In this document: one piece after another, positions 56,137 through 64,000 of the stretch
Layout of the letters: each line of letters opens with the position of its first letter
How positions within the stretch are numbered: the stretch's first letter is position 1
NCBI GenBank assembly: GCA_030765045.1
Contig: CM060964.1
Span: 167,380,615-167,444,614 of the forward strand
Source: Tenodera sinensis
Lineage: Eukaryota; Arthropoda; Insecta; Mantodea; Mantidae
DNA: 64,000 bases
Direction of reading: 5' to 3'
Translations under genes and position numbers: made by a program
The notes under the pieces: generated by a model
Databases searched by the model: none
The model's input: only the letters and a program-made list of their open reading frames with translations
What the model was told of the DNA's origin: nothing

Positions 56137-56845
56137 TGTTTTATTAGGGGAGCGAAGCGACAAGACATAGCCGAATCATCACTCGGCTACACTTTGCAGC
56201 GTGGAGTCCTGAATATGCCTATTGCGCTTTGCGGCTTAGATAATGCGAAAATTGGGAACGCTACCCTAATGCCTAGGGTGGAACACATGTCATGTCTTTC
56301 GTTTTCGGGCCTAACTGCTTTATTTCAAGCTAGTACATCTAGTTATAACCACATATATAACTAGTACAACCATATCCTGAATGTGAATTATTGTCAATTA
56401 CGTGGGGCCCAAAGGTATAATGCTACATGTGCGCAGTAGGCAATGTTGAGTGTTCACCCCGATACGCAATCTTAGGCGGAAGGCTCCTAAATAGGAAGAT
56501 GAGTGGGTCAGACGACTCCGCTGTGGTAACATATACTGTCTAAATACTTTCCAAGATATTCTGTGCACATGTCAAGAAATATTCATAGACCCGTGCTGAC
56601 ACCGTTAATTTCAAAGCTATTGAGTGGGACAGGCTGAACTTATTAAACAACAGTAATGCATGTTTTACTTCACATCTCGTAAAATACTACAATTGTGTGA
56701 TTTACATCTTTGCTGCCCGTAGACTATTCAACATCAACATTTTGCTTCACTGTCTTGTTTATAGGCTATTTACAGACACTAATGCCAGCCGACAGGGTTA
56801 GCTTTCACACAACACCTAGATTAGTTACTGATCGGCCAATGACCA
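56137..56845. other. Unannotated, somewhat GC-richer spacer
   Basis: No domain in the 82-codon ORF at 56,116-56,364. A short inverted motif CTAGTTATAACCACATATAT / TATATAACTAG lies near 56,338-56,365. Nothing else is recognised. Confidence 0.4.
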
Positions 56846-57068
56846 GTCTCTGCCAGAGTTGCCAACTATAATTCAATAAAACAAGCTAAATCGGCTTGCC
56901 AAAAAGGCTAGATTATATTTTAATACCTATATAAATATTACAAAACTACATTATTAAAAAGTACGCATGGATCACCTAACAAAAATAAACGTAGTCTTCG
57001 TCATCCCCCTCTGCCTCATTTCTACTGCTGCAGCTGGGTGAGCTGTGATTTCCCAGGCTCTTGCATGT

Positions 57069-58741
57069 GAGTCATTCCACGTCAAATCGAACAAAATATG
57101 GCAAAAAATGACCTTGATCTCTCAGATTTTCTTGAATTTTTTTTTTTTTTTTTTTTTTTTGTGTTTTGGAACAAAATACATTTGACCCGTGTTTCTTCGT
57201 TTTGTATAAAAAAAATTATTTTGGCAGATATTAATTTTTGAAATGTCCCAAAAATCGCGCGCTCCTCACTCTTCGATCATACCTCCGATTGTAATGAAGC
57301 AAATTACTTGATCTTTGGCTCAAATTAAAGATAAATCGCAGTATTTCGTGAGCTATTTATTAGAAAATTTTATTAATTATTATTAGTATTATATTTTATA
57401 CGATTAAAGTTTTAAAGTTAGATAATAACATAAACTCGACCATTTAAAAATCTGGAAAAAAAAACTAAAAATACAATGAAGTTTATTCAATATTCTCAGA
57501 AAAAATCAGAATGGAGTCTCTAACAGTTCAGTTGTAATTAAATTACTTGCAAATCAGTGCAGCGGTGACGGCTACAGTAACCTCACACAATTGCCACCTT
57601 CCATTACCGCGACTGTCAACGGCTTGAGGTTCCATTAACTTTACAACAGTACAGTAAGCAGAACACTGCTAGCTGACACTATTATATGTACACTATTAGT
57701 ATCTTCAAATTGTTTTTAAAATATGCATTTTAAAGTGTTGGCGAATCCATAGCTTTTGTCAGTTTCATCAGCTCATATTATATAATTGTGCGAATGAAAC
57801 CATGCAAATGGGGAGGGAGGGAGAAGGTAGTATGTCTGCATGATCTGAGACAGTCTTCCTAATTCAAAGGTGCTTTTTAGTGCAGCGTGCAGTTGAAGAC
57901 ATAGACCTTTGCGATAAAGAGTGAATATAGTGAATTTGTGAGACATTGATCATAGCGTAAATCAATTATGCCACCTGTACGTTCTAAATTAGGGACCAAA
58001 ACATTACACAGTCACAGTAGAGAAATTATTTCAAATGTATGGACGTACATGAAGGAAGAAGCTAAAAGCAAAAAACTACTTACATCAGAAGATTTTTTCA
58101 AAAAAATGCAAAAGTTCAAAAGCACGTATCAGATGCCACAGGAGTATCAGAAAGATTGTGGAGACATTTTTCCGTATGAACTGTACTGCCCTAGTAAGAA
58201 GTTACCTGACTAGTATAGCTGACGCGGCAATTCGCAGGCTGTCTGCAGTCACCTGGCTTGTTACTCGTCCGTGAGCGCTTGCACGCCTCCAGAAAAAAAA
58301 ATAATGCAAGCTCCATAGTTTTCCACATCTTATTTTATAGATAACATGTCAGGGAATACGTGTGTATTTTGTTTAGATTTTTAACACATCGATTTAAATT
58401 CTATTTTTGGTTTTACAAAATATACCATCAAAAAAACAGTTCAAAATTTATGTGTAATAATGATTGATCAAAAGTTATTAAAAGTGTTGTATTTAACCTT
58501 TCCAGTGCGCCAAACCCCAACTCTCAACTCTATAAGGCCTTAGAGTAACAAGTGATTTTATATTACGGTGCACGCAGAAATTGCTTAATTTCTAATAGCC
58601 ATAACTAAGCAAGTAATTTAAAAATACGGAAATAAAAAATACGGGTCTCCTTATCTGATGCCTATTATTCATAAAAAAAATTTTGAACCTCCTACGAAAA
58701 AGTCGTGTTTTACGAGTGTTCGATTTGACGTGGATTGACCC
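57069..58741 (+). mobile_element. Sola-like DNA transposon
   Basis: The left terminus GAGTCATTCCACGTCAAATC (25 bp, 57,069-57,093) and the right terminus, read inward as GGGTCAATCCACGTCAAATC, match at 23 of 25 positions. ATGT flanks both sides (57,065-57,068 and 58,742-58,745), a 4-bp target duplication. A 4-bp duplication with GRG-starting ends fits the Sola superfamily. The 1,673-bp element holds only an N-terminal transposase fragment and is non-autonomous. A T-run of 23 lies at about 57,139-57,161. Confidence 0.72.
57968..58213 (+). pseudogene. N-terminal fragment of Sola-like transposase
   Basis: An 81-codon open frame starting MPPVRSKLGTKTLHSHSREI and continuing ISNVWTYMKEEAKSKKLL. The HSxSREIIxNVxxYMKxEA pattern is, as I recall, the opening helix of Sola2-type transposases. 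The frame then runs into unrelated sequence (TYQMPQEYQKDCGDIFPYEL) and a stop, with no DDE core. The ATG follows about 900 bp of AT-rich 5' sequence within the element. Assignment rests on the N-terminus and the element's ends together. Confidence 0.5.
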
Positions 58742-58796
58742 ATGTATGCAGCATTTGTACCAACAAGCTTCAATATTTCGTCTGGGACTGCGCATG

Positions 58797-59520
58797 AAAA
58801 ATCTGATATGTTGCACTCACATGACTTTCTCTACTCTTGTACTAACCATTCTTACAAACTCGTTTTCCTATATCTTCTTTGTGTTAGTTAAGATAAACAT
58901 TTGTACAAATTATCTTATTGCTTATTTCCTTCTACATAGGTGCAAGGGGAATATTAGAGTACAGTAGGCTTTGTGCGATAGTTAAATCTTTTAAAGCTTT
59001 CAAATTCCGTTCTCATTGCAGGGTTAACATAACAAATTGAATAACGATGTTCCATTTGACAGAAATACAAATAACAAGGCATATCTCCGAAATGGTCCAA
59101 TTTATAAAAAAAATATTCAGACATAAATTGTGTATTTTAGAAAGATCTACAGTTTTTCATAGTAACATTTGGTCTATATGTAACCGTTTAACAGTTATGC
59201 AAAAGTCGTCCAGAGTAAATAGGAGTACAGAGGTTATAGCCAGAAAATTCAAAATATACATTTCATTTGTCATAAAGATATTTCAAACCTATGGCATTTT
59301 AATCAAAATCGTTAGAGACACTTTCAAGAAAATCTAAATTTTCGATAAACTTTCCATGTAAAGGGTAGTTTAGGGCGAAGAATTTTCTTCAAAATCTTCG
59401 TGTCGCATCCATGAAAGACATTAAACTTAAATACCAACTTTGGTTTTTAACCAACTTTTCGTTTTTGGGTTATGTTATCCACAGGCTCGAGATACACACA
59501 CAGACCTTTTTCTAAAAAGT
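58797..59520 (+). mobile_element. DINE/Helentron-like repeat, copy G (3'-truncated)
   Basis: Begins AATCTGATATGTTGCACTCA and CATGACTTTCTCTACTCTTG. It follows copy B to ACAGACCTTTTTCTAAAAAG, where it ends without the right terminus. The microsatellite is reduced to a few CA units (ATACACACACAGACC). It lies 50 bp from the Sola-like element. Confidence 0.8.
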
Positions 59521-60099
59521 GCCAAAGAATCTAACAACTTGGTGGAATCCATACTCCCAGATTCAAAAGATTCATGAATTCGCCAAAAGGATTATATCAT
59601 TATGTGGAATAGCTGCAGTAGCGAGATTAAATGATGTATTATTTTAAAGGTACTGGTAGATAAGTAAAAAATGAAAAAGGCTAATGAAGCTTAGAAAAGA
59701 GGCCAGAAAAGCTACTTGTAGCTTTTTGGAAAATGTATAGCTCGATAGGTTCTCAAAAAGGCCAGATCTAGCCTTAAAAAGGCTAAGTTGGCAACACTGG
59801 TCTCTGCGGACTGCTGCGGACCGTGTGCGGAACACAGAACATCTAGTAGGGCTGCGGACCACGCGGACAGTATTGCCAACCCATACATAAAGAGATAAGC
59901 TAGATCGTCGTTCAAAATAAGCCAAAATGCCCAAATATGAACCGAGAAAAAACCTAGGAAAAAAGCTAACGATTTATTTAGCTGTGATTATTAGTTATCA
60001 ATATTCTATAACAAATTATAAAGTAGTGTTACGTAATACGTAATAAATACAGCTACTTCATTTAGCTGTATGTTAATAACGAATGACATTACCTCATTT

Positions 60100-61062
60100 A
60101 CAAGTGGAGCTGCACTTTCTCTGCATCATAGGGGTCGAGTTCTTGAATTTCAGGGAAGAGAATTGAAGTAGTGTGTTCCCCTGGTGTTTTTGAAGTACCC
60201 TGTTGCGAAGTACTTGGTGTGTCATCACTCGAAACACTACTATACGAAGCCAATGTCCCTATTTTATTTAATACTTCGGGGAGAAACTGGTCATTTTACA
60301 ACACTTCCCCATCCGACGAAGTCCTGACCTGATTGCTGTAATAGAATTTAACTTTGAGTTCCCATTCTGTTACGGAGTTTGGTTTTTATTATGTTCATCA
60401 TGCTAAAAAGTCTCTATCTCGGCATTGCACCAAGGTAGTACCAGCAAGATACTGCAACGTAAGGTAGCTCTTGAAAGGGATTAACGCCCGATGCATCTTT
60501 ATAACTTGCCACCTCATGCCAGAAACGCAGTGTCTGTCAGGTTTCCTTCCAGGTTACAATAATTAAGTTCTGCCACTGAAATTCTGCTTGTGATTTTTTC
60601 AGGAGGAATACTTAAATGTTTCATGACTGGAATAAGGGACTCTTTCACTACTCGCAAAGAATTTTCAACCAACAAGATGGATACTTTTCATAAAATTTTG
60701 ACATTATCGGGAAGTCATGCCTGCAGTTCACAATGTAGCTTCAACAAAAAGGTGATACACCGCTTCCCAAAATCCTTTTCGTCGTCAGGAGGTAATTTTA
60801 AACCCCAAAGTTTCTCCTCCACTTCATAGCCTTACGTATGCCAGTTCACATAATTCTCAAGGTTATCAGTAAGGAAATCTTCTCTGCAAGTTGGAGGTAT
60901 AATTTTTTTTGCTACACTCTCCACCAAACGTACTAAATCCTTCACTAATTTGCACGGATCTGCCACTTGCGATTCAAATGATTTATTAACCCTTTAGTAT
61001 TGGTCGAATGAATGCATGATTTGTTTAATCAACATACATAGCATGCAAGAGTGAGGCAGAAT

Positions 61063-61117
<55 letters not shown>

Positions 61118-61210
61118 TTGGTTATCCTAAACATAGTCTTGAGTTCAAGTCATTGATCAAGTAATCCGACAACAGCACCTTCTATTGAAAGCCACCGGGT
61201 CTGACCAATG
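60100..61210 (-). pseudogene. Decayed hAT transposase, C-terminal half
   Basis: Minus-strand blocks: TRWLSIEGAVVGLLDQ (61,150-61,200), LVRLVESVAKKIIPPTC (about 60,910), LPDNVKILWKVSILLVEN plus SLRVVKESLIPVMKHL (about 60,640), FWHEVASYKDASGVNPFQEL (about 60,500), LPWCNAEIETF and SMMNIIKTKLRNRMGTQ (about 60,390), ending in a Ser/Thr/Asp-rich tail (DDTPSTSQQGTSKTPGEHT, about 60,200). This is the C-terminal core and dimerisation region of a widespread insect/vertebrate hAT type. A 50-bp CT microsatellite sits in the coding region at 61,065-61,114. Several stops and frameshifts. Confidence 0.82.
61065..61114. repeat. (CT)25 microsatellite within the hAT coding remnant
   Basis: An uninterrupted CT run of 50 bases. 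It lies between the TRWLS block and the ESVAKKII block of the transposase remnant, in sequence that would otherwise be coding. Confidence 0.97.
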
Positions 61211-61254
61211 CCTCCTAAATAACAAGGCCGTACTGCTAATCTTTCCTTCGTGTG

Positions 61255-61262
61255 TGACGTCA
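61255..61262 (+). promoter_or_regulatory. CRE-like palindrome upstream of the THAP exon
   Basis: TGACGTCA is an exact cAMP-response-element palindrome 142 bp before the THAP start codon. It lies in a comparatively GC-rich stretch with GGCAAGCGGCG and GAGCCATTGTGG downstream. A match this short can occur by chance, but its position fits a promoter-proximal site. Confidence 0.35.
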
Positions 61263-61403
61263 TAGGCAAGCGGCGATTCTCCACAGAACAGGAGCCATTG
61301 TGGTATTTGGTAGTGCATCTGGCTTTTTTGTTTAGTTGCGTTAAGAAGAGTGTGTGAAAAGCAAATAAAAGTAAATGTGAACTGTTGTTTATAGAACCCC
61401 ATA

Positions 61404-61555
61404 ATGGTTCTGAAATCATGTATCCCTAATTGTAGAGGGAATTGCGATACTAAGAACAAGGTGCATGTCTTTAAGTTCCCAAAAAGTGAAGCTCTGAGAA
61501 GAAATGATTAACAACAATCAAGAGAGACCTCTTTGAGCCCACTAAGAATTCAGTG
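61404..61555 (+). pseudogene. THAP-domain first exon, frameshifted
   Basis: ATG at 61,404 opens MVLKSCIPNCRGNCDTKNKV then HVFKFPKSEALRRND and a stop at 61,509. The C-x4-C opening and VFKFPK block are the start of a THAP zinc finger. The next family block is present but in another frame (LTTIKRDLFEPTKNSVV). About four bases are missing between them, at the place where THAP domains carry an invariant Trp. A strong splice donor (CAGTG|GTGAGT) follows at 61,556, where THAP genes often have an intron. It could be the first exon of a P-element-type transposase or a host THAP gene, now broken, or an assembly error. No downstream exon is identified. Confidence 0.7.
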
Positions 61556-61564
61556 GTGAGTATT

Positions 61565-61610
61565 AATACTATACCTTGTTCCACTCTTAGATGACAGTAT
61601 GGAGTTAAAT
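61565..61610 (+). repeat. Inverted repeat, left member (partner 63,057-63,105)
   Basis: GTTCCACTCTTAGATGACAG and the following GTATGGAGTTAAAT are matched, inverted, at 63,057-63,105 over about 46 bp at roughly 80% identity. The pair encloses the IS630-like remnant. Confidence 0.55.
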
Positions 61611-62247
61611 TGGATATATCTGTCTCTATCTAGCGCATACAAGTTGCCATTAGCCTCGTCCTTTTCTACCTTCGCGCTGTTGCCAGGTTCCTAATAGCAT
61701 GGTATAAATATTCAGTTGTTATAAATTTCAGGTTTGAACACATTATCCTACGCAGAATTTTTTTCTCTATTAGTTTATATCCTTTTTAGAGTCATTATAC
61801 ATTTCTATAGGCCCATATTTCTTCAGAAAACGTTTTTTTTTTTTTTCAATAGAAGTCCGATATGTGCTGTTTCTATACTGATCACGCACTAACTAACAAA
61901 CTAACTGCTAGAATGCTTCTATATTTTGTTCTTAGGTAGAGTAAACTATAGTGCTACTACCTGCCCACTTTGAATTCTCTATGTTTACTCAGTTAAGTGC
62001 TACAATTTTTTAAATTAAATGTTTTCGGAAATTTTTATATCTGTGCACTGCAAAAGTTACGCAGTGGGAAACCTTTTTGTTATTGAGTTTACATCAGGGA
62101 ACCAGCGAGAACAAATGTTGACGAGGGTTGGAGAAAGTTTTTAAAATAAACCAAAAGGCTTTAACTTCTTTCTTTCATCGAGTAGGGCAAACAAAAGGTA
62201 TTCATCTATTCAACGTATTCTCACGCCAGGCCTGACACCGAAGATAG
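61611..62247. other. Unannotated spacer
   Basis: No ORF or repeat recognised; it may be the intron side of the THAP exon. A T-run occurs at about 61,838-61,849. Confidence 0.4.
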
Positions 62248-62290
62248 TATAAGGAGCAGCACTAGCATTAGTTCAAAAGAAGTCGGTGTG
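62248..62290 (+). promoter_or_regulatory. Possible core promoter of the IS630-like element
   Basis: TATAAG at 62,248 is followed about 25 bp downstream by an initiator-like TTAGTTC, then 80 bp of leader to the ATG at 62,359. The spacing is what a TATA/Inr insect promoter needs, but the motifs are weak. Confidence 0.3.
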
Positions 62291-62358
62291 TAACTGTGTG
62301 GAATCTATGAGTTGTTATTGCGTTATTTGTTTAATATTTTTCGTAAATATTTGTAGTT

Positions 62359-63000
62359 ATGGAGGGGGAAGCTAGGAAGAGACAATATGTTGGTAAATTA
62401 AGAAGTAATGAACGCCAAATAATTATGAAGGTGTTAGATTATTTTTCAAGTAAAATGCGTGTAAGTAAGGCAGTAAAAGAAACAGCTAAGGCTATCGGGT
62501 GTTCAGAAGCAGTAGTGTGTATGATTAAAAAGGAACTAATGAAAGGACCTCTAAGAACGCCATCGAAAAAGAAAGCAAAAAGGGCGGGGAAAAAAGTATA
62601 TAGTGAATAGTGCAATGTGGAGTGCGGCGAATGGTTCATTCTTTACTGCTTGCAAATATTCAACCCACGGAATATAATTTAGTCACGGTTTAACAGTGGT
62701 GAGACCCTACCAAATTTCTCAAGGGCCACTCTTAGTCGGTTCTTACATGATTTTGGGTTCGAATATGAAAGAAGGGGTAACAAGTGTATATCAATAGAAA
62801 GAGACGATATCGATATCATCAGATGGCGACATAAATATCTAAAAGACGTAAAAAGGTTTAGAGACCAGGGGAAATCAATTGTTTATTCAGACGAGTCATT
62901 TGTAAATCTAGGTCATACAGTAACAAAGGCGTGCAGGGATACCAAAGTTAAAAGTGTCCGTCAAGCAGCAATTGATGGACAAAGTACAGGACTCGGCCAC
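62359..63000 (+). pseudogene. IS630/Tc1-like transposase, N-terminal two thirds
   Basis: An 83-codon open frame starts MEGEARKRQYVGKLRSNERQ and contains a helix-turn-helix (VKETAKAIGCSEAVVCMIKK) with a basic KKKAKRAGKK tail, ending in TAG. After a frame change the core continues: SRATLSRFLHDFGFEYERRG, DIIRWRHKYLKDVKRF, and the first catalytic motif IVYSDESFVNLGHTV (about 62,880) with TKACRDTKVKSVRQA. The homology ends at about 63,000, before the second catalytic Asp, so the copy is truncated. The start is supported by the leader and by the basic N-terminus. It is better preserved than the related remnant at 24,195. Confidence 0.75.
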
Positions 63001-63056
63001 CTCGGGATCGCGCGCGCAGAAAGATTCGCAACTAGTACATGTTGCAACACTGCTCT

Positions 63057-63105
63057 CCATTTAACGTGTACTGTCATCTAAGGGTGGAACGCGCTTTAGT
63101 ATTAC
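63057..63105 (-). repeat. Inverted repeat, right member
   Basis: The inverse complement reads GTTCCACCCTTAGATGACAG then TACACGTTAAATGGAG, matching 61,565-61,610. A short run GCGCGCGC precedes it at 63,009-63,016. Confidence 0.55.
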
Positions 63106-64000
63106 ATTTTAATATAATCAATATTTTAAAATAATCTTTAGTTACATTTTACACAAAAATCAGTTAGAACTGCTGGATAAGTTAAGGTTATGTGACGCAA
63201 TGCTTTCGGTCTTACAATGCATTTGAAACGATCACAAACGATCTTGTGTATGTTTATGTAGTGCTGTACTCAAAATAACATTATGCCTCGTATAAAACAT
63301 GTCCGGAGTATAATCTTCTAATAAATAAAATAATCATATGAACATTGTCAACTTCTGGCAGCAGAAAATGCATGCAGATATAGGTTAGGTAAGTCTGTGT
63401 CTACTCAGGATAGCTGACTTTAATCATGAAAAGGACCGGATTTATGCACTTTTCTGGTGTTACCTATACTCTTAATGATTCCTGAACATACATATGTGGA
63501 ATATACTAAGAGCACTCATGTTAAATTTTTTTTGGAATTGCTACCTTTAGTCAAGCTATGAATCCACCGGCAATAATTAGTAATATAAACTGGTTATTTT
63601 GCAGTGCCAGAAACTGAGTCTAAACCATTACTTCAGTATTGATTACAGTAGAAAATGTAAAACGTTCACATTTATTTGCATGAAAGATTATAGGATTACA
63701 TTCTATAGTTAGGTTGTTTAAGCTGCAGTCAGCAAATGGAGTTCAAAGAAGCAGCATTCTTAGAAAACTGTGCTTAGGAACTAAAAGCATACTAAACAGT
63801 ATGAATAACTCACAACTACCACACACCTATGACTAAAACACACATCCATTGTGACTATGTCACCATGGTTTTTAATGTCATGCATAATGTAAAAGGGACT
63901 GCATAAAGAAATAGAAATTTGCAAAGTTCTACTGTTGTAGAATATAGGTACCTACCTATCCTTGAAAAATAATTTACCTATTACTTGATATGACATTAAA
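63106..64000. other. Unannotated AT-rich end of window
   Basis: Only short ORFs; no domain, repeat family or structural element recognised. Confidence 0.5.

Larger units (their letters stand above)
56854..59799. mobile_element. hAT transposon with perfect 8-bp target duplication and nested insertions
   Basis: Left terminus CAGAGTTGCCAACTATA (56,854) and right terminus, read inward, CAGTGTTGCCAACTTAGCC (to 59,799) are hAT-type. The flanks are both GTCTCTGC (56,846-56,853 and 59,800-59,807). Inside are a Sola-like transposon (57,069-58,741) and a DINE-like copy (58,797-59,520), leaving little of its own sequence. A minus-strand acidic tail (SSPSCSSRNEAEGDDEDY near 57,000-57,055) may be the transposase C-terminus. 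Confidence 0.85.
59868..61215 (-). mobile_element. Second hAT transposon, one terminus, 68 bp from the first
   Basis: The terminus CAGTATTGCCAACCCATAC begins at 59,868. The transposase remnant is read on the minus strand from about 61,210 to 60,100, so this is the 3' end. The other terminus is not found. The conserved coding blocks stop abruptly near 61,215, where unrelated sequence (the THAP upstream region) begins. Confidence 0.75.

Overview
The window reads as intergenic DNA from a large, repeat-rich animal genome, most likely an insect and perhaps a polyneopteran such as a stick insect, cockroach/termite or orthopteran. The evidence is an AT-rich base composition, GT-AG splice-like signals, one intact nuclear gene of animal type, and decayed retrotransposons and DNA transposons of families common in insects. 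There is no sign of bacterial operons, CRISPR arrays, intact tRNA genes or rRNA. The species assignment is inference only.

Bases 1 to about 19,225 are one uninterrupted satellite array of a 77-bp monomer (about 250 copies). It runs off the left edge. It contains local higher-order periodicity of about 385 bp (five monomers) and a recently homogenised sub-block at 17.15-18.45 kb. The array stops abruptly at 19,225.

From 19.2 to 29 kb lie decayed elements: a GTF2IRD2-like hAT (minus), a copy of a microsatellite-bearing Helentron/DINE-like family, half of an unnamed insect repeat ORF, an IS630/Tc1-like transposase, a CR1/Jockey-like LINE, and a transposon with 27-bp terminal repeats that carries a second, nested hAT. 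At 29,949-30,668 on the minus strand is the only convincing host gene, a TMEM69 (DUF3429) coding exon with a splice acceptor directly upstream.

From 31 to 43 kb there is a LINE tail, a SINE-like repeat, a complete second copy of the 27-bp-TIR transposon, three more DINE-like copies, a mariner remnant, the other half of the unnamed ORF, a deleted pogo/Tigger element with an I-type LINE tail inside it, and a CGGBP1-like hAT. That hAT is bounded by a perfect 8-bp target duplication and is interrupted by an inverted pair of tRNA-like repeats.

From 43 to 53 kb there is a Merlin (IS1595/ISXO2-type) remnant, an R1-like LINE with an I-clade LINE inserted in its 3' UTR (13-bp target duplication), and a third LINE broken by a foldback palindrome and a DINE-like copy. 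From 53 to 64 kb a DINE-like copy is split by 2.2 kb of ~155-bp tandem repeats and a palindrome. Next come a hAT with perfect target duplication that contains a Sola-like transposon, a second hAT 68 bp away, a frameshifted THAP-domain first exon with a CRE-containing upstream region, and a truncated IS630-like transposase.

No pathway can be read from this window. Its structure is a satellite edge followed by layered transposon insertions around one small membrane-protein gene. Several nested insertions can be resolved to the base from target duplications. All coding remnants other than TMEM69 carry stops, frameshifts or truncations.
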